Assembly: GCA_002786025.1 (NCBI GenBank)
Contig: NHNW01000002.1
Span: forward strand, 310,001-374,000
DNA: 64,000 nt
Origin: Zasmidium citrigriseum
Taxonomy: Eukaryota; Ascomycota; Dothideomycetes; Mycosphaerellales; Mycosphaerellaceae
Direction: 5' to 3'
A program made the translations under genes and the position numbers. Below are positions 9,738-21,873 of this stretch, piece after piece; the stretch's first letter is position 1, and every line of letters begins with the position of its first letter. Below the pieces are notes generated by a model. That model had not been told where the DNA came from, searched no databases, and was given only the letters and a program-made list of their open reading frames with translations.

Positions 9738-11480
9738 TCACGTAAGCGTCGACGAAGAGCCAATCCCAAACGACCCGTCACTGAACTCCTCCAGAAAAGC
9801 ATTAAACTCATTCAAATCCACCTCAGGCCAAAGCTCCGGGAAAGACGACTGACACTCAGTCAAGATCGCCTCCAGCAGGGGACTCGTCTTCGCAGTCACA
9901 AAAGGGAAGAACTCCGACCAAAGGACCCCATCTCCAGCACAGAGATCTTCCAATGTCGATGGCTGACCTCTCGCAGGGTTTGTGGAACGATCGTGTCCTG
10001 GCAGCGGCGTTCGCAAAGCGTGCTCGAAATCTGGTTTGCTCAGGAGCCTCTCCAAGCCAGCGTCGATCATTTTGGCTGAGGTCGAGATTGGAACGAGCTC
10101 TTTGAGGGCGATAGAGAGGAGGCGGACCTGGCCTGCCGCTTGCTCGGAGAGGAGGTCCAACGAGCGAAGAGGCCGTAAAGCCAGGGCGGCTACGGCAACG
10201 TACCAGGCTCCTGAGTCGAGAAGGAAGCGAACACAACCCCTGGCCAGGAAGTCTTCAAAGATACGAACAATGCATGCTCCAGCAATGACAGCAGCGACAC
10301 AGGCCTCTGGGAGGCGTTGTGAGGTATTGATGTACACCGCAGCAATCGTCATCAGATAAGGCAGGTATAGACAGTGCACATGGCGATCGAATGCCGTAGT
10401 CCGATCTGTTGAAATGGGAAGCGGCGGTGGAGGCGATAGGCTACGGAGCCAGCCGGTCAGACGGTCAGCTATTGCATGAGTTGGAAGACCACTGCCGGTC
10501 CGCCGTGACAGAAACAACTGTTTGTTCACAAAACCGATCGTATTGCACAGATCAACCCAGCGTTCAAACAAGGCTGCATCAGACATACGCTCAGGAGGAA
10601 AGTCTTCAAGTACAGGAGGGCCGATATCGATGTAGTCTTCGTCAATGATGCAAGCCTTGCCCTGGCATAAGGCAATGATGCGCTCGCGGGCATACAGAGT
10701 CCACCAGATCCGCCGTCGGAGGCCTGCCATTTCCTTAGACGTACCCTGCGGAGGCTCGTGATGCAAGGAAATGTCTTGAGCCAATCTAATGGCCTCTCCA
10801 ATCCACCAGAAGGAACTGTGCATACTGCCAACGTTTGGTGGACCGATACTTGAGTATGAGAGAAGGAGAGCCGCTTTGATTCGGGTGAAGGTGTCTGGTC
10901 CGTCTTCGGCATAGAAGAGATACCGAGCTCGTTCGTAATGTTGCTTTAGGCTGACATGAGGGATTACGGGTGGGTTGACGCTTCCAGCGAGTAAGGCCAA
11001 AGTATGTCTGAGGATTGGCTCCACCAGACTGTCTTGTCCGGGATCAATCACTGGGCACCAAGGATAGATGAATTCCCAGTATGTCTCAAGATGGCTCTGT
11101 TGTAATGCCGGCGAGATGTCGTCGATGGCATCAAAGCGACAAATACTTGGCCCATTGCCCATATTATTCGCAACTGGTCCACTTATGCGAGTCTGAATGG
11201 GTCTGCGCTCTTCTGAGATGCTGGCGTCTGCGAGATAGCGGTCTTGCGCATGTAGACGACTTGAATCCAGATCCGGCTGCACAGCATTCTCTGGAAGCCT
11301 CTTCCGCCTCCTCCCCTTATTCGAAGGTCTAAACTCGCACTTCGCATCGGCAGAGCTACATGGCGTGCAACGACCACGAGCACCTCCATCCGTGGCCAGC
11401 TGTAAGTCACACCGCACCTTCTTCTCGTGGCAGCGAACGCAAACAACTCGAGACCGTTTGCCAGTATGTCCAGGTGCCAT
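9738..11480 (-). CDS. Zn2Cys6 transcription factor with fungal-specific regulatory domain
   Basis: A single exon of 580 residues from an ATG at 11480. The zinc cluster is at the N-terminus: CVRCHEKKVRC at about residues 14-24, then CTPCSSADAKC after a somewhat long 13-residue loop. A basic stretch (NKGRRRKRLP) follows. Residues 105-400 match the fungal_trans middle-homology region, with YWEFIYPWCPVI, WIGEAIRLAQDISLH and RRIWWTLYARER. This combination resembles cutinase or farnesylation-type regulators (CTF1/FarA group), though that subfamily call is tentative. It is a nuclear DNA-binding regulator. The gene lies just beyond the NmrA-like gene on the same strand; a regulatory link is possible but not shown. 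Confidence 0.92.
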   Translation of the reverse strand: MAPGHTGKRSRVVCVRCHEKKVRCDLQLATDGGARGRCTPCSSADAKCEFRPSNKGRRRKRLPENAVQPDLDSSRLHAQDRYLADASISEERRPIQTRISGPVANNMGNGPSICRFDAIDDISPALQQSHLETYWEFIYPWCPVIDPGQDSLVEPILRHTLALLAGSVNPPVIPHVSLKQHYERARYLFYAEDGPDTFTRIKAALLLSYSSIGPPNVGSMHSSFWWIGEAIRLAQDISLHHEPPQGTSKEMAGLRRRIWWTLYARERIIALCQGKACIIDEDYIDIGPPVLEDFPPERMSDAALFERWVDLCNTIGFVNKQLFLSRRTGSGLPTHAIADRLTGWLRSLSPPPPLPISTDRTTAFDRHVHCLYLPYLMTIAAVYINTSQRLPEACVAAVIAGACIVRIFEDFLARGCVRFLLDSGAWYVAVAALALRPLRSLDLLSEQAAGQVRLLSIALKELVPISTSAKMIDAGLERLLSKPDFEHALRTPLPGHDRSTNPARGQPSTLEDLCAGDGVLWSEFFPFVTAKTSPLLEAILTECQSSFPELWPEVDLNEFNAFLEEFSDGSFGIGSSSTLT

Positions 11481-11934
11481 TCTTCGTTGTCACCTCGTAG
11501 ATTGTCTGAAACCGAGAAAGCCGGTCTCAAGGCAAAGTGATGTCAAATCAATCAGCCGCCCGAATCCTTCGAAAGCCGAGCTCTGAGTCGAGTGCCCTGA
11601 GGCTGGGTGTACAGAAGTCCCATACTGCCTCTACTTCCGACTGCAAATGCAACACAACTTTTGGGTATACGCTAAGGTAAAGACATTCATCCGCATCGCT
11701 CGACGGACGGTGTTGAAACTCGTCCGTTGAACGACGAGTGGTCAGCCGTCAGAAACGAGCAACAACCACTTTCGTCTCGTCCAGGTACTTCGCAACGCCC
11801 ATCTGATTGGAAGACCGCCTCACAACCAACAAACGCCATGCTTCCCATTGAGGGTAATGTTGCGTTCATACAGTCAGTTCTTAGTCAAAGATCATTGACC
11901 TCACCTCCTCTCTCACTTCCTCTGCATCCCTCGT
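11481..11934. other. Intergenic
   Basis: 454 bp upstream of the Zn2Cys6 gene and downstream of the dehydratase gene. No gene recognised. Confidence 0.5.
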
Positions 11935-12842
11935 TTATACCCACTTCAGCCCCAACTTATGCATCTCGACCGCCAACTGAAACAAATAATCCAAACTCTC
12001 ACACTGCGTCTTCGCCTGCTTAACATCCTTCCCCCAAACATAGACCCCATGCCTCTTAACCAGCACCGCCGGCGTCTCCGGCCACTCCTCAATAGCCCTC
12101 TCCAGCGTCTCCCTGAGATCCTCCTCATGCGCCGTATTCTCGATAACAGGGATCTTCATCGTGTCGAAATACCCCAGATTACCGGCCTTGCGGCCACCCT
12201 CGAGGATCTCAGTGCTGCCGGTCCCGCCGCGCGAGATACCTTTGATCTGCTCGATCTCTTTCATGCAGAAGACGTTGGCCCCGTCGGGGGTATGCTGGTG
12301 TCCGGCTTCGAGGATGAGGGTGACGAGGACGGCCCATTGAGAGTGTGTGTGAATGCAGCAGCCGGCGCCGCGTTTGGTGAAGGCGGCCATGAAGAGGGGA
12401 GTGCAGGCGGAGGGTTTGAGGGCCTACCTTGCTCGTCAGTCTTTCTGACGCCTACAACCTCAATCTATGGGGAAGAAATATATCCTACCTTTGGCCGCCG
12501 CAGGTATTCCTTGGTGGTATAGTCCATAACGAACATGTCCGTCGGCTTCATGAGCTCTTTCTGCACGCCGGACGGCGCGATGAATACGTGGTTGTCATGT
12601 TTGATTGAGAGGCCGCCGCCGGTGCCAGTTACCCAGCCGTGGCCGTAGAACTGATGGCAGAGCTCGCAGATGTGGTTGGCCGGGTGCAATGGGTCGTCGG
12701 AGGTGATGAGAGCATCGTTCGAGGATCCATTGCTTGCGCCATTCGAGCCATTAGGGTGGTCTTGGGCCTGCTTCTTAGACTGGCCGTTGTCCACAGCCTC
12801 TTCGGCCTTTCGCTTTCTGCTAGGTGAGTCGGAGCTCGGCAT
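11935..12842 (-). CDS. mde1: Methylthioribulose-1-phosphate dehydratase (class II aldolase fold)
   Basis: Exons 12489-12842 and 11935-12423, with a 65-nt intron, give 280 residues. The protein has the class II aldolase/adducin fold. Diagnostic segments are [46 protein letters not shown] (zinc-binding His-Thr-His) and [11 protein letters not shown] (third zinc His). This set is typical of MtnB/Mde1, which removes water from 5-methylthioribulose-1-phosphate in the methionine salvage pathway in the cytosol. The first 50 residues are an extra Ser/Asn/Lys-rich tail with RKRKAEE and KKQAQ, longer than in many orthologues, and could act as a nuclear signal; that is inference. Start chosen at the ATG at 12842, the only one in frame near the conserved part. 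Confidence 0.93.
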
Positions 12843-13467
12843 GGTGGTATATACTGTCGTGATGACTAGGTTGAGAGAAGAGCTTGGAGATGTTGAGGTC
12901 GCGAAAGTCAGAAGCCGCGGAAGTTGGCCCGAGCCATTGCAGAATCTGATCTCGAACAACAACACGTGCTTGAGATGGGCAAGTCAGGAGGTGAGAACAT
13001 GACGCTTTAAAGACGCATTCGCATTCTAGGCGATGCGCACATCTTCGCCCCTTGGTTGCTATGCTACACGGTATGCCAATCTGCTTTTGTGGCGGCGCCT
13101 TGACAGCACCTCTCACGCCCATCGAAAGGCGCACCATACTACAACACGCTGAAATGAAAGCCCTCCTCTGCAATGAAACAACCCCCACTTCATTTCATTC
13201 CATTCAACGCTTTTCCCACCTTCAAACGCCTTCGCTGTCTGACCTTCCCCTCCCCTGCTGCAACATCTGGCCATTGGCCAGTTGTGGGAAAACTTCTGAA
13301 ATCATCGCTTGCTGAAACTTCGAAATTCGCTGCGTCGTCGTATGCTCTCGGTGTGCTCTCGGAATTCGACGATCGGTGCTCATTGCTCAATGCCCGGTTC
13401 TCTGCTCTGCTCTGCTGCCGGCCGCCGCCGCTGCTGGACGAAGACGACAACAACAACATTAACAAAC
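12843..13467. other. Intergenic
   Basis: 625 bp between the Mde1 start and the U2AF stop. Short frames only; no gene recognised. Confidence 0.5.
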
Positions 13468-15197
13468 TTACCACGCATTGACATCAAAGTACTCCTCGCC
13501 GAAGTACGTGGCGACCACCGTGCGATCCGCAAACTTCCTGCCCGCCAAAGCCGCGAGTGCTTTTGCGGCAGATGATGGCTCCTCGTACTTGAGGTAGACT
13601 TTGCCGATGCCGTTGTTCTGGCGAGAACCACCGGTCGGACGTGGCATCTTGACCTCGGACAATTGGCCGTACTTGGAACACTCTTCCTTGATGTCCTCGA
13701 GAATTTCTGCAAACAGTCAGTGAGTACCTGGATCAAAGTTAGTAGGGACAACTTACCATCGGCCTCTTCTGCATCCATAAGCTCCTCGGGAGTGATCATG
13801 TTCATCAAGCAGAGAACACGCCCACTGTCCCACGACTCCTCCTTGTCTCCGCCTGCGAGCATGCTCATGGCGTTGACGCTCATCTCTCCGCTGACTTGCT
13901 TGAGACCAATGCTTGCCAGCTTGACTTGCATGGCTTCGTCTCCCAATTCCATGCCGTTGAGGCCGTTGACAGCCTCCATGGTGACTGACGTGTCCTTGTA
14001 CTCGCAGAATGCAATACCCCTGCTCTGACCAGTAGCGGTGTCCTTGACCAAAACAAAGTTCTTGAGCTCACCAAAAGACTGAAGAAGTTCCATGATCTGC
14101 TGCTCCTCCAGGTAGATTGGAATGCGGGTGATGGAGATCTTGTTTTGGGTATCCGGGACAATGTTCGACAGCACACCGGCTTCGTTCTCGGTCTCGTCGG
14201 TGATGGCCGGAACGATGTAGTCTCTTGGGCGGCGGATATCCAGTCCTTGGGAGCTGCCGTTCTCTTCTCCGTTGGTGTCCATAGCATCTGGGTCCATCTT
14301 GATGCCATCAAGGGTGAGAGCGTTGGTGGCGTCCTCGGGTGTCTTGAACTCGACCATTGCAAAGCTTTTGTTGTCACCCATTTGAGCTGAGATGCACGGG
14401 TCCTGTCCGCGAGTGACATTCAAACCGTTGAGCTGCAGGTTAAAGAAGTCGACAACCTTGTCGTCAGTGGATCCTGCTGGGAGGTTGAAAACCATGAGAC
14501 GCTTGGACTGCTTAGCCGTAGCAGGCTTGAGTGCCGTGGTAGCAGCTTGGTTGCCGGGCTGGTTCATGAAGGCTTCAAGTCGCTTGGGGTCCATTGGTTG
14601 CTGGCGTGGTGCACCTGGAAGTGGGAACATGCCCGAGAGCTTGGCTTGCTCGGCCGTGATGTTCTCATAGCCTGGAGGCTTGATGTCCCATTGGGTCATG
14701 CGACGCTTCCGCTCCAGAATTGGAACAACTTCTGTTAGATCTGGAGTGGGTTCCTTGGGCTTGCGTGGAGTTGGCGATGCGCTCTTGCGAGCAGCCTGGC
14801 GCTCCAGCTGGCGCATGTCATCGCGGTCGCGGCCACGGTCTCTGTTATCGTCACCGCCGCGGCGATCATCACGGCGTTGTCTACGATCAGCGAACAGGTC
14901 CTCGCCGCCGCCGCGACGGTCGCGACGGCCGCCATCGTCGTCCCGGCGAGCATCTCGACGGGCTGAGCCGCGGTCCCTGCCCCAGTCTCTGTCTTCACGT
15001 CCTCCTCCTCCTCCTCGTCCGTAGCGCTCCTCACGCTCTCTCTCGCGATAGCCGCGGCTGGAGGAGTAGGTGTCTACCTCTGGCTCGTCACGCCGGCGGT
15101 GGTGGGGCGAGCGCGAGCGGCGGCGATCACGGCGGTCGCCATCGCGGTCTCGGCGGCGGTGGTCGTCGCGAGAGGACTGCAGTCTCCTGTCAGACAT
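13468..15197 (-). CDS. U2AF65: U2AF large subunit, 3' splice-site recognition factor
   Basis: Exons 13757-15197 and 13468-13706, with a 50-nt intron, give 559 residues. Residues 1-135 are an Arg/Asp/Ser/Gly-rich RS-like domain. A U2AF small-subunit-binding segment follows (MTQWDIKPPGYENIT, about 167-181), with the key Trp and double Pro. Then come RRM1 (about 233-325, KRLMVFNLP...SFAMVEF), RRM2 (about 353-430, KISITRIPIYL...GIAFCEY) and a C-terminal UHM-type RRM (about 465-555) ending in Trp, as in human U2AF65. The protein binds the polypyrimidine tract and the branch-point protein SF1 during early spliceosome assembly in the nucleus. It is divergent from the F-box-like gene to its right. 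Confidence 0.96.
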
Positions 15198-15670
15198 GCT
15201 GGCTGCCTCTTCAGTGTGTGGTGTGTGTGCGCTGCACGCTCTTACAGTCGACCGCGGTCTGGGCTGGGTGTCAGTACGGGCGGTCGAGTCGAGTCGCTGT
15301 CGTTAGCAGGTGCGTCGGCTCGTGTGTGCTAGGGTGGGTCGTCGGTCGGTGATGGGTAGTTGGATAGGGTAGAGGGTGGAGCGCGGTGCGACCACGCGAG
15401 CAATGAGCGGAGGGTGGTGTGCTCGCGATGGTGGTGGTGCGAGGTGGTGTTGGTGAGGTGAAGTTGAGGAAGTCGCCGAATAAAACTGAGGCAGGAGCTT
15501 CACGCGCGCCTGCCGGTAGCCGGCCCGGGGCGCACGGGGCAACTCTTAAACCAATTGCCTTCAATTGAATTGATTGACTCGCGCACTTCAGCCTCAGTCG
15601 AACGTGCTTCATCGCCAGCTCACTCACTATCAACACAAACACCTCCGACACACCAATTCCAAAGGCCAAG
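15198..15670. promoter_or_regulatory. Divergent intergenic region (U2AF / F-box-like)
   Basis: 473 bp between two divergently transcribed genes, so it must hold both promoters. It contains GT-rich and GGTGGTG-type simple sequence. No specific factor site could be called. Confidence 0.5.
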
Positions 15671-16472
15671 ATGCGGTCAAGATTGCTCGAGCTACCAGCG
15701 GAAATCCGAGTCAAGATCCTCGAGAACCTCCTCCAACGCCCGCTGTGGCACACCATCTCCCAGCCTCACCAAGATGCCGCGAGGAAGCGCGGACTCACTG
15801 ACGGCGTCGGCCATGTGACTTTAGTTCGCGAGGGCGATGAATGGAGATCAGTTTCTGTCGCCAGACCGCCAGGCCTTACGATTCTGACTCCAGCCATCTT
15901 GCGGACCTGCCGGCTACTCTACAATGAAGCCATGGACCTCCTCTACCACAAGTGTCTCTTCGTCATCAACATCCAGACCATGCGACCCATCGCCCCTCCG
16001 TTCTTGGGAACTCAGCCCTCGATACTGGCGGGCCCGAACAAACAATCCGTCTTCTTGCGCTGGATCACCCATGTCCACATTCGCCAGCACATCCGACCAG
16101 AAGAGGACTTGATGCAGAAGGCTGAGGCATTGCAGTCGCTCCTATCCTGTCTCAGTCCAGAACGCAGAACGACCGGAGTAACTCTACACTTCGACTCGAT
16201 GTGGTTGGTAAACGATGGCGAGTGGCCTCGGGATAGTCGGCCGGAGTATGTCTGGCAGCTCTATGCAGCAGAGCTGGCTCGCATGCCAATTGGGGAATGT
16301 CCTCAAATCCGAGTGTCGACTCATTGGTTGGAGCTTGAAGGCAAAGAGCGATTCGAGAATTTGGCGCTCAAGATCGGAGGGTACGTTCGTCGGTCCTTGA
16401 CATTGCTGATCCCGGAAACTGAACCTCGCCGACAACAGGCAGCTGAATACGCTTGATTTCATATATTGGTAG
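15671..16472 (+). CDS. F-box-like / 2EXR-type protein
   Basis: The N-terminus RLLELPAEIRVKILENLL is the LPxEIRxxIxxxL motif of fungal F-box-like proteins. It is followed by LTPAILRTCRLLYNEAMDLLY, a common companion segment in this large, poorly characterised group. Unspliced, the frame ends at 16456 (261 residues). A good 58-nt intron (16381-16438, GTACGT...AACAG) would instead give exons 15671-16380 and 16439-16472 and a slightly shorter protein ending FIYW. I prefer the spliced form slightly. Canonical F-box proteins recruit substrates to SCF ubiquitin ligases, but for this fungal subgroup no role is established. Similar motifs recur at 32.2 and 39.2 kb. Confidence 0.8.
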
Positions 16473-16566
16473 AGTCGCATGCTGAGATTTGGACTCGGCT
16501 TATTGGAAGTTTTTTGGTACCATTGACAGTGCCTCTTCACAGTCTCCATCTTGGACGTGTAGCCCG

Positions 16567-17334
16567 TCACGTCAACAATTTCGATTTCCTCAATCCGGCA
16601 CAGATCTGCTTCGAATCGGCAATGTCGTGGTCGTGAGGCTCCTCAGCTGCTGCAACCTTTGCGACGTTCCAAATATCAGCCATGGCTTCTTCTCGTCGAG
16701 GCGTTCGATGACAATCTGCTCGAGTAGCCGCTGCTTCTTGGAGATGTACTGGCCATCGCGGGTAGTGCACAGCACAGCAAATGCTGCGGCGGCCGCCATG
16801 CTCATGGCCATCAAAAGAATAATGTCAAGGCAGACATCGGGCCAACAGACCCGGCTTCAGGTATTTGTACCTGTGTGCTCGCACTGCGACTGAAATCATA
16901 CCAGTCGAATTGGGGAAAAAGCTTCGCTCGCATCGCTGCCTTGAAGCGTGTCGCATTGTTGATAATGAAGTGTGCCATCCAACCCGGTCTCTTCGGTTAC
17001 CCCTTCTTGTCTGGCTGCAGATGGCAGACGTTGAGCAGCTCCGGCTGTCGCATGGCTTTAACAGATAATCGCCCGCCGCTATCGGGATTGGCTTGTTCGA
17101 GAGACCAATATCACGAGTTCCCGGCTCCCGGATCAGGTCCTTCAATCGGTGCACATGGCGACCCAACAAATCACAGCATCCTCTCGTCCAGACGTACGTC
17201 ACCCAAAGGATGATACGTGCATCACCATTAGACCTAAGTCCAGACGGAGACGGAACCCACAAGCACCGACCCATCAACCACACAGCCTTGCTAGGCTTGC
17301 GTCTTCTCTGCAAGGCACTCCAGTCAACAGCCAC
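16567..17334 (-). pseudogene. Decayed membrane-protein gene
   Basis: Several adjoining minus-strand pieces look protein-like but lie in different frames or are broken by a stop. From 5' to 3' these are: an exon-like piece with HRLKDLIREPGTRD; then YWSLEQANPDSGGRLSVKAM and PELLNVCHLQPDKKG; an in-frame TAA near 17000; PKRPGWMAHFIINNATRFK through to FPQFDWYDFS; a hydrophobic helix DIILLMAMSMAAAAAFAVL; and then, after another frame change, MADIWNVAKVAAAEE. No set of normal introns links them all. I read this as a degraded gene with a single C-terminal membrane segment. Alternatively it is a multi-exon gene that I failed to splice. The family is not recognised. Confidence 0.4.
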
Positions 17335-17497
17335 GAGACGTTCTCTTTACCTTCACTCGCCCAATCCTCCACCTAACCCCATCCGGCGAAATCCAGCGCT
17401 CGGAATTCGACCGAAAGTCAATTAATTGCAGCTTTAAACGTGCTGCCTTCCTTCCGTGAGATGACGAGATCCGAGTTTCTGCAAAATGTGATCTATC

Positions 17498-19033
17498 ATG
17501 GCCGGTGTTCCCTCCCTTGCTTCGGAGCAGGCTTGTGATGCTTGCCGGAGGCAGAAGAAGAAGGTTGGGTGCCTCAAGATCCATATCAGGCTTGCTTTTC
17601 GTGACTGAAGGACGACAGTGCGATCAAGCCCAAAACACATGTTCGCGATGCGCAAGACTAGGCCTCAAATGCATCGGTGCCGGACGCAAAAGATACCTAT
17701 TCAAGCAACACAAACCAGAGAAACACAAGACCCAACTCAAGACATCCAAGCCTTCCCCTCCAAGCCCTATACCCAGCGATGAGCTGAGCATCCTTATCGC
17801 GGCCTTTCTCGACACGATCAAACCCTCAACACATATCCGGTACAATCTTGGCGATACTCTAGGCCCCTTTCTCCAACTCCTGCCGCAGCGATTGGGACAT
17901 AACCGCGCGCTCGATGCGGCCACCCGTGCGATCATCTGCGCTCATGCGGATGTTTGTAGAGGACAGCCTGGGAGCGCAGAGACTTCGAAAAGTTACTCCC
18001 AGGGCCTTGCGGCTTTGCGATTGGGTTTGTGTATTCCGTCGGAAGCTCAGTCGATTGAGACGATTTGTGCTGTGATGCTTTTGTCGTTTTGTGCGGTAGG
18101 GTCGTCGTCTGAAACATATGTTCGGCTACTGCTAAGATCTGGCAGAAAATTGGTGCCTTTGGCGGCCAACACTGGACTAGTCATTGCAATGGCGCTGTCC
18201 AGCTCCTACGTTTACGAGGCTGCTACAGTCCTCGTGACGAATTCGAAGTCAAGGTCTTGCAATCCTTACGTGGGTCTGTGGTAAGTTTATTCACATCAAT
18301 TAGATTGAACAAACACGACCTGATAGCGAGACAGATCTGCGAAGTCCTCTTCAACCGCTCCACCCTCACCGACCCAACCCGCTGGAACGACCTCGAAACC
18401 CTCCTCTTCCCGGGCGGCATCGACCTCGACTTCCAACACCCCATAACCGTCCTCGGGCAAATCCCGCGCTTCATTCAGCGCTCCCAAACACTCGGTAACG
18501 GCAACAGCCTCGAAGACGAAATCTTCCGCCGACATGTCGAAGCCTCATACGGCATCATGCGCCGATCAGAAAGCCTGCTCTTACTTCGGAAGTTATTGAA
18601 TGAGCCGGATCCATCTCTGCACCGCACGGCGAGATATGCCTGTACGCTAGCGACATGTTGCATCCTAAATTGCATGTGTCGAACATTCCGCTTCGACAAA
18701 TCCCTAATCATAAAAGAAGCCGAAGAACTCGTCGACGCCTCGATCCTGCTCGCAGAGGAAATGTCCGCCTATCGCCCCTTACGCGCGAGCTTCATCTCGC
18801 TCAATCTCTACGCGGCTTGGATATGCACGAATGTGGCTTTTAAGAAACAGCTGCTGGAAAAGGCTATGTGGGAGTTCGCGGGGGATTTCCGACCTGTGGA
18901 GTCGGAGGATCGGGAACAGGTTTTACGTGTGCTTGAGGGTTTGAGTGCGGATATTTGTTTGAAGGAGGTGGGGTGGAGGCCGGTGGATGGGTTTGCGTTG
19001 GGGAGTCAGGCTGCGGCGTTGACGACTTGTTGA
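17498..19033 (+). CDS. Zn2Cys6 transcription factor
   Basis: Exons 17498-17563, 17619-18095 and 18146-19033 give 476 residues. Splicing restores the zinc cluster CDACRRQKKKC (residues 13-23) with CSRCARLGLKC after it; intron 1 (55 nt) falls right before the third cysteine. Intron 2 (50 nt) restores the frame through SHCNGAVQLLRLRG and LQSLRGSVV, a segment typical of a large group of fungal regulators with a DUF3468-like region. The C-terminal half is helical. It should be a nuclear DNA-binding regulator; targets unknown. It is convergent with the arylsulfotransferase-fold gene on the other strand, whose stop is 69 bp away. Confidence 0.9.
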
Positions 19034-19101
19034 AGGGGAGAGCTGTGATCACCGTGCATGTGCGGGATGTTTCGACAGAGACTTTGTGACATGGAGCAAA
19101 G

Positions 19102-20945
19102 TCATAGTTCTGATTTGAAGTGATCTCTAGTTCCAACGTTCTCCTGGGCTCGAAGACCAGTATCGTGATGTGCAGAGCACCCCGACACCACCTCGAAAAT
19201 CTCCGTCCTGCCCAGCTCAGCACCACCATAATCAAGCGCTACAGCATACACCAACCTCTCACAACCTTCAGCCTGAAACGCCGTCTCAAAACCCGTCCTC
19301 TTCGCCTCCCCAATCAAGACAGGCTCAGCATCATGATCCTCCAACCGCCAAAACCTCCACTTCCTCACATTCGTCGCCCCATTCCAACTAACATAAAACA
19401 CAGTAATTGTCGAAGTCCCCGCCGCATACGCGGAAGCGTGCAAGACAGGTTTCTCCACGGGAAAGCCCTGAAAGGGGAACTTATACGCTCTGTAAGTAAC
19501 GAATCGATGGCTCGAAAAACTCGCGCTCAGGAGTAAATTTCCTTCTGCGTCGTGTTCGGTGATGTATGCGTTGTCGCTCCAGCCGATGAATTTATTCCCG
19601 TTGGGCAGATTTTGAACGTTACCGCGAAGTTCAGATAGTCCGCCGTCTGGTCGCCATATCCTCTCCACGACTGTTGCGTATCCGGCGTTCTTGTCTAGTC
19701 GAACGATGAGGGCGGATGAGACTTTCGATGTGGAGAAGCCGAAGTTGTCCGCGCCGTTGTCTAGGAAGGAGATCAACTCGACGTCTTTGTCGTAGGCGAT
19801 CCATTGCGCATCGTGCTGGCGAGAGAAATTGAAGTTGACCATTGAGAAGGTGGATTTCGTTCCGCCTAGGCGCCAGAGGATTGATCCGTCTGCGCCGGAG
19901 ATTTTGTAGATGGCGTCTGTGAAGCGCGCGGAGATGATGTAGTCGCCATCCTCGTTCTTGTTGACGGAGTTGATGTGTCTGCAGTCATTATTAGAAAGGC
20001 TGCAATGACTGGGGTGTGAAGGTAAGACTTACAGCCAATTCCACCCTCCAGCTCTCTGCTGATAATCCTGAAAAACAGCATTACTCTCCTCAAGACCAAT
20101 ATGCTCAGACGCCCACCACGTAAAAGTGGCCTCCCCGGTAGCCGTATCCATTTCATAGATCCCCAGATCCAGAATCCAGCCACTGTCAACGTTCTCGACA
20201 TCTTCAAGAAAGTCGGAGAGATCGACATAGCGTGGTTTGTTGATGATGTACAAAGCACGCGAGCCATTGTCCACGAAAGTGAGCTCGTGCATATTGAAGA
20301 CGATGGTCCCGGGGAGTGCATCTAAACGTCGTACTGGGCTGTAGGAGTTGTCTAGGATTAGGCCGTAGCCTTTTGGGTCCTCGCTGGTGTGTGTGAAGAT
20401 TGCTGAGAGGTAGGATGTGCCGTTTGCTGAGAAGGCACGGAAGTCGCAGGCTACCAGATTTTCGAAATCACAGGCGCCACTCCAGACGAGTTCCTGTTGT
20501 CCGATGTTAGATATATACTGTGGGTGCGGATCTCGATGCTCTCACTCCGGTCTGGTCGTAGATATGTGGACCCGTCTGGCATGGATTATACAGGGATCCA
20601 TGTGGACGAGGCTGAATGAGATCTGAGTATGCGCCGAGGAAAATGTAGCCATCGTCTAGACTTTCGCTGTCGTATGTAGTGACTGTGAGCAATGGAGCTT
20701 TGATCTCGGAACGCTGGGCGTCTTTGTTAGTTCATGATGCTCCTGGTCCATCGCAGTAGGGAATGTCCTTGCCTTACCGTTACAAATCTGGTCAAGTCTG
20801 ATGCATCCGTGAATACAGGAACGATGACCGAAGCGCTCGCCAAGAGTGATTGGGTGATGAGCGACCACCAGAGCATGTTGAGTGATATCACTCCTCTGGA
20901 GCGAGAGAGCAGGATCCTGTACCATTCTGTGACAAATGATTCCAT
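19102..20945 (-). CDS. Arylsulfotransferase-fold (ASST) membrane-anchored protein
   Basis: Four exons, 20778-20945, 20546-20713, 20033-20493 and 19102-19978, give 557 residues. A hydrophobic segment near residues 14-38 (LNMLWWSLITQSLLASASVI) should be a signal anchor. The body has the repeated beta-propeller features of the fungal ASST group: YIFLGAY, HELTFVDNGSRALYI, HINSVNKNEDGDYIISARFTD, ILWRLGG and RQHDAQW. In this family a His near HINS and Trp/Gly blades are conserved. Bacterial relatives transfer sulfate between phenols, but the fungal proteins are untested, so sulfotransferase activity is not certain. Secretory-pathway or wall location is likely. Confidence 0.88.
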
Positions 20946-21873
20946 GAGCTGTCGTGGACTGCACTTGCGACCACGTGCATCTGCGACTTAGCGCGCACTA
21001 GTGGCTTGGCGCTAGCCTTGTTAGCGCCTCCTTATCAGGTGCCTTCCCTCCTTGTTGATCATGGTACGTCCTTGGGTACCTCTGTAGACACCCTTTTGTT
21101 ACAGACCTTCCGTATCATCAACAGAGCAGGCGTTTCTCATTATGAATGACCTCGAAGAAACCTCTGAAATGGTACGGAAAGCGCGATAGGCTCATGTGGT
21201 AGCAGGCGCTAATGAGAGATGGTCCAATATAGTGCCAGAACTTAGTCGCTGGACGCCTCACCTCCTTCCTCCTTTAGCATCCAAGTGAGCGACTAAGTGG
21301 AAATTAAAGACCGGACTAGAATCCTTTGCTCTTCCCCAGCTCATTCTTCGAACGCCTCCTACCGCACGTCTTGATCGAATTGGGCCAATAGCAACGCCCA
21401 AATTCGAACAAGATCCACTATATGCCGATTCTTCCGCGCTACCTGGCAGACCTAACACGCCTGGAACGAGTCCGTGCTACTAACACCACAGACTAGGAAT
21501 CCATCCTGCAAGATCATACTTGATCTCAGCCAGCCACGAGCTATACCACAAGGCCAGACCGGACCTAGCTCCTTGTATCAGACTCGTGGCTGCGCTCGAT
21601 TCAGTCAAGGCGATGGTAAATTGGGACAGTGCTTCACAAGAGACTTCGATCCAATCCCAATAAGGGAGGAAGTCCATGCGTAGCGCCTGAGCATAGGAGG
21701 TAGGAACGCACTTGAGCGTGCACTCGTCTAAATCCTCTTGATCTGTGATAGTATGCACAGTAGCCAGGACCTTGATTGACTTGACGTATAAAGAACTTGA
21801 GGAGCAGCAATAGCGGAGAGTGTTGCGGCTATTGAGCGATCTTGTCCTTTGATTCATTTTCAACCACCTCAAG
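20946..21873. other. Intergenic with hairpin element
   Basis: 928 bp between divergent genes, so it contains both promoters. A perfect 7-bp inverted repeat GGCGCTA/TAGCGCC with a 7-nt loop lies at 21008-21028, and a further GGCGCTAAT occurs at 21205-21213. No gene recognised. Confidence 0.5.

Noticed and set aside
14720..15352. 210-codon plus-strand frame opposite U2AF
   Set aside because: It mirrors the Arg/Asp-rich RS-like region and has no domain of its own.
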